A DNA stretch of 23,029 nt from Clostridiales bacterium UBA1779 (GTDB taxonomy: Bacteria; Bacillota; Clostridia; Oscillospirales; CAG-272): the NCBI GenBank assembly GCA_002314565.1, contig DCGL01000035.1, positions 1 through 23,029 of the forward strand, read 5' to 3'. This document shows, one piece after another, positions 8,524 through 15,981 of the stretch (position 1 is its first letter; each line of letters begins with the position of its first letter). The position numbers were made by a program, and so were the translations under genes. The notes under the pieces are model-generated. The model saw only the letters and a list, made by a program, of their open reading frames with translations. It searched no databases and was not told where the DNA came from.

Positions 8524-8543
8524 ACAGATGAAACGTCATCTGT
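8524..8543 (-). other. Perfect 8-bp hairpin between the glycosylase and NRPS-like genes
   Basis: ACAGATGA, a four-base loop, then TCATCTGT. It lies just after the glycosylase stop in the 94-base gap. No T-run follows on the minus strand, so it is more likely a processing or stability hairpin than a full terminator. Confidence 0.45.
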
Positions 8544-8548
8544 TGACT

Positions 8549-9118
8549 TCAGGTGTTTCTGAGTTTTTCGGCTATGGCCTTCATATCGGCCAGCATATCT
8601 TCTTTTCTGCGAGGATCGCGCAGAAGTGCCGCAGGGTGGAAAACGGCTGTCATTGAAAAGCTTCCCTTTTCAACCCACTCGCCATGCTGCTGAGTTATCC
8701 TGTAATCAGGCGAAATCAGTCTCATGGCAGCTATACGTCCGAGGCATACTATTACCTTCGGCCGGATGATGCGAACCTGCTCGCGAAGGAAGTCCATACA
8801 GGCATCTTCCTCTGCAGGCAGAGGGTCTCGGTTTTTCGGAGGACGGCATTTGAGAATGTTGGCAATATATACGTCCTCACGCTTAATGTCAACTGCATAC
8901 AGATACCTGTCAAGCAGCTGACCGGCACGTCCGACGAACGGGGTGCCCGAGAGGTCCTCCTGCTCACCGGGAGCTTCACCGACAAACATAAGCTCCGCGT
9001 CGGGGTTTCCGACGCCGAATACGAGATTTGTCCGGCTGTCTCCGAGGGGGCAGGAGTGACACAGCTCGCATTTTTTGCGCAGTTCATCGAGGGCGGTCTG
9101 TTTTTCTGTTCTGTCCAT
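8549..9118 (-). CDS. Uracil-DNA glycosylase, family 4 (iron-sulfur type)
   Basis: 189 residues from ATG 9118. It removes uracil from DNA to start base-excision repair. Family 4 features are clear: motif 1 GEAPGEQED (48-56), the motif 3 segment HPAALLR (161-167), and four cysteines spaced as cluster ligands at about 17, 20, 91 and 107 (CELC near the start; CRPPKNRDP and the next Cys later). These spacings match the 4Fe-4S binding pattern of the thermophile prototypes. Cys23 and Cys125 are additional. An upstream GTG would add nine residues, but the sequence they would cover contains the ribosome site AAAGGAGG, so the ATG is the start. The gene sits between the amidohydrolase and NRPS-like genes as a housekeeping passenger; nothing ties it to their chemistry. 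Confidence 0.93.
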   Translation of the reverse strand: MDRTEKQTALDELRKKCELCHSCPLGDSRTNLVFGVGNPDAELMFVGEAPGEQEDLSGTPFVGRAGQLLDRYLYAVDIKREDVYIANILKCRPPKNRDPLPAEEDACMDFLREQVRIIRPKVIVCLGRIAAMRLISPDYRITQQHGEWVEKGSFSMTAVFHPAALLRDPRRKEDMLADMKAIAEKLRNT

Positions 9119-9128
9119 AAGCTGTTGT

Positions 9129-9136
9129 CCTCCTTT
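9129..9136 (-). promoter_or_regulatory. Ribosome binding site of the uracil-DNA glycosylase
   Basis: AAAGGAGG on the minus strand, ten bases before ATG 9118. It rules out the longer GTG-initiated version. Confidence 0.75.
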
Positions 9137-9159
9137 TATGCGCACAATATGCGAAAAAA

Positions 9160-10215
9160 TTATTTTATGCCGAAAATTCTGGCGGAGTTGCCGTAGAACG
9201 CAAGGTCGAGTTCCTTCTGACCGTAGCCGAGCTTCTTGAGAGCACGGATTGCGGAAGCCATCTCTTCGTAAATGAAGAAGGTGATTTTTTCTGCTTCGGG
9301 ATATTCGATTTCTCTCATGTGCTTGTCCTTGAGAACGATTTCAGATGGGCCGAGAGAGCCTTTCGGAATCTCATTGATGTAGAAGGCGTTTTCGACGACG
9401 CGGCGTGCCTTCATTCTGAAAATCGGGAAGTCGGAGCCGTACATAAATCTTTCGGGACCGTAGGTTTCGAGAACGCGCTCCATAACCTGCTGGTTGGTGT
9501 TGGCGGTGAAGTCCCACATGGTCTTCTTCAGACCCTTAAGATAATCGAGAGCATCACCGACGTCCTCGTCGGCATAAGCGCGGCCGAGGTGAGCAATGAT
9601 GAGCTGAAGGTTCGGATACTTCTCTTCGATTTCACGGATCTGGTAGTAGTTTACGGGGTCGGCAAGTCTCTTGGAACGGGCGATGTGCAGCTGTACTACC
9701 CAGCCGTGCTTGTCGCACATTGCAAGGTGCTCGGGAGTGAGGAAGTCGAAAATTCTGATTTCATCGTTCGGGATGTAATCGGGAGCATAGTTCAGGTAAA
9801 CCTTGATGCCCTTGAAACAGGGATTTGCAAGGATGTCTTTTTCGATAACGTCGGCGGAAACAGACGGGTGAGCAACGTAGAGAGCCGGGAAATTGTATTC
9901 GACGGCCTTCTTTGCAACGTAGGGGTTGGCCTTTTCGATGATAACGTTGCGGCTTACCTGAGAATAAAGGCAGGAGATAACCTCGTTATCGGGGAAAAGT
10001 TCCCTGTTGGTCTCAATCAGGTCTTCGACGGAGTTATCCTTTGCAACCATTCCCGGCCAGCTGTTTCCGGCTTTGCCGACAAGGTATGAGTCCTGATTCT
10101 TTATCTCGGGAATCCATACGTGAGTATGGCAGTCAATGAATTTCTTGGGCAGATAGGGTTTGAGTTCAGTTTCATAGAACTCTTTGTCATAAGGTTTGTA
10201 ATCAAGCAACGGCAT
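9160..10215 (-). CDS. Amidohydrolase family 2 metal-dependent hydrolase
   Basis: 351 residues from ATG 10215. It is a TIM-barrel hydrolase of the Amidohydro_2 (TIM-barrel fold metal-dependent hydrolase) family, whose members cleave lactones, decarboxylate aromatic acids or hydrolyse amides. Visible metal-site elements are IDCHTHVW (His30, His32), GIKVY (Lys138 region), QLHIAR (His177), IIAHLGRAYADED (His209) and YGSDFPIF (Asp262), all in the expected order. The full barrel is present with no signal peptide, so the protein is cytosolic. The substrate cannot be predicted; sugar-lactone hydrolysis would fit the sugar genes in the window but is only inference. GGAGAGGTG (10220-10228) precedes the ATG. 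It is the first gene after the promoter at 10247-10275 and is followed 41 bases later by the uracil-DNA glycosylase. Confidence 0.85.
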   Translation of the reverse strand: MPLLDYKPYDKEFYETELKPYLPKKFIDCHTHVWIPEIKNQDSYLVGKAGNSWPGMVAKDNSVEDLIETNRELFPDNEVISCLYSQVSRNVIIEKANPYVAKKAVEYNFPALYVAHPSVSADVIEKDILANPCFKGIKVYLNYAPDYIPNDEIRIFDFLTPEHLAMCDKHGWVVQLHIARSKRLADPVNYYQIREIEEKYPNLQLIIAHLGRAYADEDVGDALDYLKGLKKTMWDFTANTNQQVMERVLETYGPERFMYGSDFPIFRMKARRVVENAFYINEIPKGSLGPSEIVLKDKHMREIEYPEAEKITFFIYEEMASAIRALKKLGYGQKELDLAFYGNSARIFGIK

Positions 10216-10219
10216 GGTA

Positions 10220-10228
10220 CACCTCTCC
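10220..10228 (-). promoter_or_regulatory. Ribosome binding site of the amidohydrolase
   Basis: GGAGAGGTG on the minus strand, four bases before ATG 10215, with its GGAG core seven to ten bases upstream. The alternative TTG start at 10230 would lie on top of this site. Confidence 0.65.
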
Positions 10229-10246
10229 AAAATAAATATTCATAAT

Positions 10247-10275
10247 ATTATAGCATATTTGCTGTTTTTTGACAA
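10247..10275 (-). promoter_or_regulatory. Extended -10 promoter reading into the amidohydrolase operon
   Basis: On the minus strand TTGTCA (10275-10270), 17 bases, then TATAAT (10252-10247), preceded by TG one base before the -10 box (TGCTATAAT). It faces away from the fkbH promoter 58 bases further on. Confidence 0.8.
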
Positions 10276-10305
10276 GTGCCGCAAAATTTGTGTCAGGTCG
10301 ATTTA

Positions 10306-10313
10306 CCCCCCCC
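10306..10313. repeat. Tract of eight C residues between divergent promoters
   Basis: A C8 homopolymer lies in the gap between the two divergent promoters, 20 bases upstream of the -35 box at 10333. Its place is suitable for slippage affecting promoter spacing or regulator binding; that effect is a guess. Confidence 0.5.
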
Positions 10314-10332
10314 ATATCATCTTTCAAAATCC

Positions 10333-10361
10333 TTGACTGACTGATAAAAATAATATATAAT
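10333..10361 (+). promoter_or_regulatory. Promoter of the fkbH-acp-MBOAT-DHHW operon
   Basis: TTGACT (10333-10338), a 17-base spacer, then TATAAT (10356-10361) in an A+T-rich run. AAAGGAG at 10377-10383 precedes ATG 10391, so the leader is only about 22 bases. Confidence 0.85.
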
Positions 10362-10390
10362 ATATAGATAAAAAATAAAGGAGCACAGCA

Positions 10391-12124
10391 ATGAACAGAA
10401 ATTCAATGGCCGTTCTTTCAAAACTTGCAAAGAGGAATCCGGCAGAAGAATTGCCGGTATACCGTCTTGCAGTTGTCGGTGACTGTTCCACACAGCATCT
10501 GTCGCAGGCAATAAGAGGAACAGGCATTATCCACGATGTCAATATTGAAATCTTCGATGCCGACTATGACCAGATTTCCGCACAGATTGATGACAGTTCG
10601 AGTGAACTGTACAGCTTCGCTCCTGACGGCGTTTTCATTATGATGTGCACGGAAAAGCTGTATTCAAGATACCTCTCTACCCGTGCCGATGAACGGGTGA
10701 ATTTTGCCCAAAACGAATACGGGTTAATCAGCAGACGGTGGAATACACTTGCCGGAAAAACCAAGTCCGTCATAATTCAATCCCTGTTCTGCGAATACGA
10801 TGACCGCGTTTTCGGAAGCTTTGCCTGCCGCCTGCCGGGCTCTTTCATTTATCAGCTCAGACGTCTCAATATGCTGATTTCCGAAGGCGCCGCTGCCGGA
10901 AACAACGTGTATCCTGTTGATTTTTCGTTTTTGGCTTCTGAAATGGGCTATATGACAGTAAAAAGCCCGATAGTATACGGTATGGCAAAGCTGCCTTTTT
11001 CCACAGAATATATTCCTCAGGCAGCTGAGGCAGTGGTGAACATCATACTTGCCTTAAAAGGAAAATCCGTAAAATGCATAATTCTTGACCTTGATGACAC
11101 TCTGTGGGGCGGAACCGTTTCAGAAGACGGAATGGAAGGAATACAAATCGGTGAACTCGGAACAGGCTACGCCTTCTCTGCTATTCAGACTTATATGAAG
11201 GAGCTCAAAAACCGAGGCATACTGCTTGCCGTCTGTTCGAAAAATTATGAGGATAAGGCAAAGGAGCCATTCCTCAAGCATCCCGATATGATACTCAGGC
11301 TCGAGGATTTTGCGCTTTTCGTTGCAAACTGGAAGCCGAAAGCCGAAAATATCAGATATATACAAAGCAATCTCAACATCGGTATGGATTCGCTTGTTTT
11401 CATTGATAATTCTCCGTTTGAGCGCGCAGCGGTCAGAGCTGCCATTCCGGAAATCACGGTTCCCGAAATGCCCGAGGACCCTGCCGAATATGTGAATTTC
11501 CTGCGCCGCGAAAATTTATTTGAAGCGGTTTCGTATACTCCGGAGGATGCGGGCAGAACACTTTTGTACAGAGCCGAGGCGGGAAGAAGACAGGCAGAGA
11601 AAGACAGCAGTACGTATGAAGACTTTCTCAGAAGCCTTGATATGCACGCGGAATGTGACAGTTTTTCTTCGTTCTGGTATCCGCGAATTGCCCAGCTTTC
11701 ACAGCGTTCAAATCAGTTTAATCTGAGGACCGTCCGCTACACCGAGGCAGATATTGAAAGAATTGCAAGAGACAGTGCTTACATAACCCGTTATTTTGTC
11801 CTGCACGACAGCTTCGGCGACAGTGGGCTCATAAGTGCATTTATTATGCATCCCTGCGACGAAGAAAGCTTGTTCGTTGAATCCTGGTTTATGAGCTGCC
11901 GCGTTCTCAAGCGCACAATGGAGGAATTCATCGTAAATGCAATGATATCTGCCGCGCGCCGGGCAGGCTATAAAAAAGTCATAGGTGAGTACATTCCCAC
12001 GTCGAAGAATGCGATGGTAAGCAATATTTACTCAAAACTCGGCTTTACCGACCTCGGAAACGGACGCTTTGAGGCAGACGTTGCTTCGTTTGTGAAAAAC
12101 GAAACGTTTATCGGATGGTATTGA
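10391..12124 (+). CDS. FkbH-like protein: HAD-IIIC phosphatase/glyceryl transferase
   Basis: 577 residues. The N-terminal part (about 25-220) contains VVGDCSTQHL, as in the SGNH-like N-terminus of long FkbH proteins. The HAD-IIIC domain starts at VKCIILDLDDTLWGG (Asp233 nucleophile, Asp235 general acid), continues with LLAVCSKNYEDKAK and WKPKAENI, and closes with FIDNSPFE (Asp339). The C-terminus (about 430-570) is acetyltransferase-like (AQLSQRSNQFNLRT to IYSKLGFTDLG), as in full-length family members. Characterised FkbH enzymes take 1,3-bisphosphoglycerate, remove phosphate and load a D-glyceryl unit on an acyl carrier protein thiol. The downstream carrier protein gene supports that role here. 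It is the first gene of a four-gene operon without polyketide synthase genes, so the glyceryl group is probably used for surface-polymer decoration rather than chain extension (inference). Confidence 0.9.
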   Translation: MNRNSMAVLSKLAKRNPAEELPVYRLAVVGDCSTQHLSQAIRGTGIIHDVNIEIFDADYDQISAQIDDSSSELYSFAPDGVFIMMCTEKLYSRYLSTRADERVNFAQNEYGLISRRWNTLAGKTKSVIIQSLFCEYDDRVFGSFACRLPGSFIYQLRRLNMLISEGAAAGNNVYPVDFSFLASEMGYMTVKSPIVYGMAKLPFSTEYIPQAAEAVVNIILALKGKSVKCIILDLDDTLWGGTVSEDGMEGIQIGELGTGYAFSAIQTYMKELKNRGILLAVCSKNYEDKAKEPFLKHPDMILRLEDFALFVANWKPKAENIRYIQSNLNIGMDSLVFIDNSPFERAAVRAAIPEITVPEMPEDPAEYVNFLRRENLFEAVSYTPEDAGRTLLYRAEAGRRQAEKDSSTYEDFLRSLDMHAECDSFSSFWYPRIAQLSQRSNQFNLRTVRYTEADIERIARDSAYITRYFVLHDSFGDSGLISAFIMHPCDEESLFVESWFMSCRVLKRTMEEFIVNAMISAARRAGYKKVIGEYIPTSKNAMVSNIYSKLGFTDLGNGRFEADVASFVKNETFIGWY

Positions 12125-12230
12125 GCAGGTTCAGAGTATAAATATGTAAAAATGCCGCTTCAGCCGGCCTTGTTCTGAGCCGCCGTAATTTGCTGTAAAA
12201 AATACTATTAAAATAAGGAATAATAAGACC
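12125..12230 (+). other. 106-base gap between fkbH-like and carrier protein genes
   Basis: No gene and no clear promoter seen. It contains a weak GCCG/CGGC hairpin near 12154-12168 and, at its end, AAGGAA, the ribosome site for ATG 12231. Confidence 0.5.
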
Positions 12231-12479
12231 ATGCTTCAGGAAAAAGAAATAATTGACCGTCTCAATGAGATTTTCGCCTTCGTTTTTGATGATGATTCCA
12301 TTAAAATCACCCGCGCCACAACCTCGAATGACGTTGACGGCTGGGACTCCCTCACCCACGTAACCCTGATCGGCGAAATCGAAGAGGCCTTCGGCTTCAA
12401 ATTTATGATGAAGGAAATCGTCGGAATGAAAAACGTCGGCGAAATGATAGACATCATAGCTCAGAGAGCAAAGAAATAA
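12231..12479 (+). CDS. Acyl carrier protein
   Basis: 82 residues, the usual length for a stand-alone carrier. The pattern VDGWDSLTHV is the phosphopantetheine attachment site, with Ser40 as the modified residue. It is preceded by the loop region and followed by the acidic helix EIEEAFGFKF, which normally contacts partner enzymes. The Trp before DS is typical of small carriers working with FkbH- or Dlt-type partners rather than the DSLD site of fatty-acid AcpP. It would carry the acyl group, by context a glyceryl-type unit, between the FkbH-like enzyme and the MBOAT protein, much as DltC serves DltB. AAGGAA lies a short way upstream of the ATG. A 4'-phosphopantetheinyl transferase must come from elsewhere in the genome. 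Confidence 0.93.
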   Translation: MLQEKEIIDRLNEIFAFVFDDDSIKITRATTSNDVDGWDSLTHVTLIGEIEEAFGFKFMMKEIVGMKNVGEMIDIIAQRAKK

Positions 12480-12483
12480 GCTC

Positions 12484-12500
12484 TTTTTGAACTCCTTCCA
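12484..12500 (+). repeat. Copy 1 of a 17-bp intergenic direct repeat
   Basis: TTTTTGAACTCCTTCCA lies just after the carrier-protein stop. An identical 17-mer lies at 21431-21447, just after the ROK kinase stop. Function unknown. Confidence 0.6.
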
Positions 12501-12529
12501 AAACCAATCACAGCTGCCGGGAGCACGAT

Positions 12530-14011
12530 ATGCTTTTTTCGACACCAAACTTTCTCTACGTATTTCTGCCGGTTTTACTGGCAATTTACTGGATTTTTTA
12601 TAAGAATCCGGGAATACAGCTCATCGTTCTGACTGTTTTCTCGCTCTATTTCTACGCCTTCGGGGAACCTGTTTACGTTTTCCTGATGATAGGTCTGGTT
12701 CTTGCGAACTATTATCTCGGAAAAGCCTGCGCGGGAGACGGTGAGAGCGAGCAGCCACTCTCAAAGAAACTGCTTCTGTGTCTTGCCGTGGCCGTAAACC
12801 TCTCCGGTCTCGTTTTCTTCAAGTACACGAACTTCATATGCGAAAACATCAACGCTCTGACCGGGCTTTCCCTTAAGGGAATCAGCCTCGGTATGCCAAT
12901 CGGAATCAGTTTTTTCACCTTCCAGTCGATGTCCTACGTCATCGACGCCTACCGCGGCACGGTCAAAGTCCAGAAATCATACGTTAAACTTCTTCTGTAC
13001 GTCTCCTTCTTCCCCCAGCTGATAGCCGGTCCCATCGTCCGCTATCAGGACATCGAGGAGCAGCTTGAAAACCGTTCCTGGTCAATAAATCAGATTAACG
13101 ACGGAATTTTCCGCTTTGCTCTCGGTCTTGCCAAGAAGGTGCTCATTGCCGACAGCTGCGACGCGGTCGTGAACTCACTCGGCAACGTTGAAGAAGGAAC
13201 CTTCCTTCTCGGTCAGTGGATGAAGGTAATTTTCTACACATTGCAGCTTTATTTCGACTTTTCGGGATACAGCGATATGGCTATAGGACTTGGAAAGCTC
13301 TTCGGCTTCGACTTCCCCGAGAACTTCAACTATCCCTTCGCGTCCAAAAGCATCACGGAATACTGGAGACGCTGGCACATCACACTCGGAACCTGGTTTA
13401 AGGATTATCTGTTTTATCCGGTTCTGAACTCCACGGGCCTTAAAAAACTCGCGCGCAGCCTGATGAAAAAGAAAAAGCGCAAGCTTGCGCGCTATCTCCC
13501 CAACCTGATAGCCCTGCTTGTCGTCTGGCTCGCCACCGGAATCTGGCACGGAGCCTCATGGAATTTCGTCCTCTGGGGCATCTACTATTATCTCTGGCTC
13601 GCCGCGGACATGGTTTTCCTCGACGATTTCAGAAAAAAGCTTCCGAAAATTGCCGAAAGCTTTTTCTCACACGGAATTTTCATTGTCGCGACCTTTTTCG
13701 GAATGGCTCTGTTCTTCTTTGAAGACAATACGCTTTCAAATCTCGGCAGTCTCTTCGGAGCCGGAGTCTGTGGCTTTACAACGACCGACGTAAACGCAAT
13801 AATCTGCCAGAACCTGTGGCTCCTGCTTGCAGCTCTGGTGCTCTCGGTCCCGACGGTTCCGAAGCTTTATTCCATGGCGGTTCGCGAATGCGGAATAACT
13901 CCTGCCGCAGACCGCGTCATAAAAACCGCGGTTTCAATCATTTTTCTGGGTCTTGCCACCACGGTTATGGTCGCTCAGACCTACAGTCCCTTCCTGTATT
14001 TCAGGTTTTAA
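12530..14011 (+). CDS. MBOAT family O-acyltransferase (AlgI/DltB-like)
   Basis: 493 residues, polytopic membrane protein. The opening MLFSTPNFLYVFLPVLLAIYW is the standard N-terminus of AlgI/DltB-type proteins. The conserved block TEYWRRWHITLGTWFKDYLFYP includes His283, and LATGIWHGASWNFVLWG holds the invariant catalytic His340. SYVIDAYRG and FFPQLIAGPIVRYQDI are also family signatures. Such enzymes move an acyl group from a cytosolic carrier to a hydroxyl on an extracytoplasmic polymer or its lipid-linked precursor. Here the gene follows an acyl carrier protein and precedes a DHHW protein, the same order of functions as DltC, DltB and DltD. The donor is therefore likely the FkbH-loaded carrier; the acceptor polymer is not identifiable. 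GGGAG before the ATG is the ribosome site. Confidence 0.93.
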   Translation: MLFSTPNFLYVFLPVLLAIYWIFYKNPGIQLIVLTVFSLYFYAFGEPVYVFLMIGLVLANYYLGKACAGDGESEQPLSKKLLLCLAVAVNLSGLVFFKYTNFICENINALTGLSLKGISLGMPIGISFFTFQSMSYVIDAYRGTVKVQKSYVKLLLYVSFFPQLIAGPIVRYQDIEEQLENRSWSINQINDGIFRFALGLAKKVLIADSCDAVVNSLGNVEEGTFLLGQWMKVIFYTLQLYFDFSGYSDMAIGLGKLFGFDFPENFNYPFASKSITEYWRRWHITLGTWFKDYLFYPVLNSTGLKKLARSLMKKKKRKLARYLPNLIALLVVWLATGIWHGASWNFVLWGIYYYLWLAADMVFLDDFRKKLPKIAESFFSHGIFIVATFFGMALFFFEDNTLSNLGSLFGAGVCGFTTTDVNAIICQNLWLLLAALVLSVPTVPKLYSMAVRECGITPAADRVIKTAVSIIFLGLATTVMVAQTYSPFLYFRF

Positions 14012-14029
14012 CGGAAGGAGGCCGACAGT

Positions 14030-15850
14030 ATGAATTCAAATCAAAATCCAAACTCAAATAAACCGGAGCGCCGCAAGAACCATACCCCCGGCAGAATCGC
14101 CAACCGCATCTGCCTGTGTTCGGTTGCCGTTCTGTTTTTCGCGATTGCAGCGCTGAACCTGTTTCAGTTTGACAGGCCGACGGTGTCACAGGCCGAAAAG
14201 CGCGAGCTGGCCCGGTTCCCTGACTTCTCTTTCAGCGCACTTGCGGACGGAAGCTACTTTTCCGGCATTTCGGACTGGGTTTCCGACACCTTCTGGCAAA
14301 GAGAGACGATGGTAAAACTTTCGTCAAAATTTCAGGCTCTGCACGGCTTTGAATACAAAATGGATGGGCAGAGCTACGTCGTTATCGACAATCCCTCGGC
14401 CGAGACCGGGGAGGAAACCACGGTTGACCGCTCGGTTTACGCGGACATAACGATTCCGCTTATCACGACAGAAGCCTCTCCCGAAACATCGGCTGTAACG
14501 GAAGAAATCACAAGCGGGACCGCGGAAAGCCACGCATACCCGGATGACACTCAATCACCGGAAACGAGTGCTGTCGATACTCAGTCGGAGCAAACCACTG
14601 CACCCGAGGTAACGACGGAAGAGCCCTTCCGCTATATTTCACTGAAGCTGTCGCAGAACTCCGCCGAACTCGAAGCCGACAGTATGCTTATGCTGACGGC
14701 AGCGCTTGTGACCTCCGGCAACGGAACCGAGGAAGCCGTCAGGTGGACGGTTTCGGACTCCTCCCTGCTCACACTCAGCGGAAACGGAAAAACCGCAACG
14801 CTGCTTGCCCTGAAGGAAGGAAACGTTACGGTAAAGGCTGAAGTGGGTGGACTTTCGGACTCCTGCACCATTAAAATTACGAAGAAAACAGTTAAGCAGG
14901 ATATAGTTCAGGAACTGACCGGCAGCATTTTCATTTACGGAGACGCGATTTACCAGAGAATCAACTACAGCGGCACGTCTCTCAACGAGGTTTCTGCGGA
15001 TTATTCCACACTCTGCCGTTATTACGCTGCGGTATTCCCGGGCGCGACCGTTTCTTTCCTGCCAACGCCGCACGCGGTTCTGATGCTCGACACGGCAAAG
15101 GTTCCGAAGGCCGGACGCGACCAGACGCTGATTTTTGCGGATATGGCAAAGAATTTTGACCCGTCGGTAAATTTCGTAGACGTTTCCGGCACGATGAAGC
15201 AGCACAGGTCCGAGTATCTGTATTTCAGAACCGACCACCACTGGACTCCGCTCGGAGCATACTACGCCTATACGAAATTCGCCGAAACGCGCGGCTTTAC
15301 GCCGACTGCGCTGTCTCAGTTTTCATCAAAAACGATAAGAACGGATTATTCCGGCTCGTACGCAAGCTATCTCAAGGATTATTCGGTCACGATGGATACG
15401 CTGACCTTCTATTATCCGACGAAAGACCACAAAATGACCATCACGTACACTCCGACGGACGCAAAATCGGTCGGTTCGACCACTGCAACCTACAGCACCT
15501 GCATCATTTCCGGCATTTTCAAATCATACAACGCTCTTCTTTCCGGTGACCGCCCGATGGTCACGATTAACGTCCCTGCCAACTCAAAGGCAAACGGAGG
15601 CAGCGGAAAGAGCATTCTCGTGCTCAAGGACTCCTACGGCAGTGCTCTTGTGCCCTACCTCTGCGAACACTACGAAAATATCGTAGCCGTTGACCCGCGC
15701 TATTATTCGTACTCCTTCTCACAGACCATTCAGAACCAGCTTTCCTCATACAAATTTGACGACGTTCTCATCACCGTCAACGTTATGATGGCAAACAGCT
15801 ACACCTGGCTCAATATGTTCTACTCAATCGCCGGTGTGAAGATACAGTGA
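14030..15850 (+). CDS. DHHW family (SGNH/AlgX-DltD-like) exported acyl-transfer partner with inserted Ig-like domain
   Basis: 606 residues. An N-terminal membrane anchor (about 22-45, basic before it) is followed by EKRELARFPDFSFSALADGSYF, the usual start of DHHW proteins. Asp402-His-His-Trp405 sits in YFRTDHHWTPLG, and a C-terminal block LKDSYGSAL (Asp534, Ser535) supplies the SGNH-type serine. Between the front part and the catalytic half, a Thr/Glu/Ser-rich linker (about 125-200) and a bacterial Ig-like (Big_2-type) domain (about 203-285, with VRWTVSDSSLLTLSGNG) are inserted. This makes it longer than common DHHW proteins, which usually lack such an insert. It probably works outside the membrane with the MBOAT protein to complete O-acylation, as DltD or AlgX/AlgJ do. 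AAGGAGG lies just upstream. Its TGA stop touches the left end of the palindrome at 15850-15981. Confidence 0.88.
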   Translation: MNSNQNPNSNKPERRKNHTPGRIANRICLCSVAVLFFAIAALNLFQFDRPTVSQAEKRELARFPDFSFSALADGSYFSGISDWVSDTFWQRETMVKLSSKFQALHGFEYKMDGQSYVVIDNPSAETGEETTVDRSVYADITIPLITTEASPETSAVTEEITSGTAESHAYPDDTQSPETSAVDTQSEQTTAPEVTTEEPFRYISLKLSQNSAELEADSMLMLTAALVTSGNGTEEAVRWTVSDSSLLTLSGNGKTATLLALKEGNVTVKAEVGGLSDSCTIKITKKTVKQDIVQELTGSIFIYGDAIYQRINYSGTSLNEVSADYSTLCRYYAAVFPGATVSFLPTPHAVLMLDTAKVPKAGRDQTLIFADMAKNFDPSVNFVDVSGTMKQHRSEYLYFRTDHHWTPLGAYYAYTKFAETRGFTPTALSQFSSKTIRTDYSGSYASYLKDYSVTMDTLTFYYPTKDHKMTITYTPTDAKSVGSTTATYSTCIISGIFKSYNALLSGDRPMVTINVPANSKANGGSGKSILVLKDSYGSALVPYLCEHYENIVAVDPRYYSYSFSQTIQNQLSSYKFDDVLITVNVMMANSYTWLNMFYSIAGVKIQ

Positions 15851-15981
15851 AAATTTAGCCAGGGGACGTAAGTGGTGGTGAAAATTTAGCCGGGGGACGT
15901 AAGTGGTGGTGAAAAATTTCACCACCACTTACGTCCCCCGGCTAAATTTTCACCACCACTTACGTCCCCCGGCTAAATTTT
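15847..15981. repeat. 132-bp near-perfect palindrome made of inverted pairs of a 31-bp unit (REP-like)
   Basis: Two tandem copies of a 31-bp unit (15847-15877 and 15878-15908: GTGAAAATTTAGCC, then (A/G)GGGGACGTAAGTGGTG) face two inverted copies. Arms 15850-15914 and 15917-15981 are 65 bp with a single mismatch (15861 with 15970) and a two-base centre. It fills the whole gap between convergent genes and overlaps both stop codons (TGA at 15848-15850, TAA at 15982-15980). It may act as a bidirectional terminator. The unit's GGGGACGT-N4-GGTGGT backbone recurs in the elements at 21404 and 22985. Confidence 0.95.

Noticed and set aside
8473..8548. Separate promoter for the NRPS-like gene
   Set aside because: A TATACT box is present in the gap, but no acceptable -35 box lies 16-18 bases upstream, so I did not call it.
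9319..10089. 256-codon plus-strand frame opposite the amidohydrolase
   Set aside because: The amidohydrolase metal motifs are in the minus frame. The plus frame shows no motif and no ribosome site.
12108..12584. Minus-strand frame across the carrier protein gene
   Set aside because: It covers a clear acyl carrier protein with its own ribosome site; the opposite frame has no recognisable content.
15847..15981. CRISPR-like array from the tandem 31-bp repeats
   Set aside because: The copies abut with no spacers and are followed by their inverted copies, giving a single palindrome. No cas genes are nearby.
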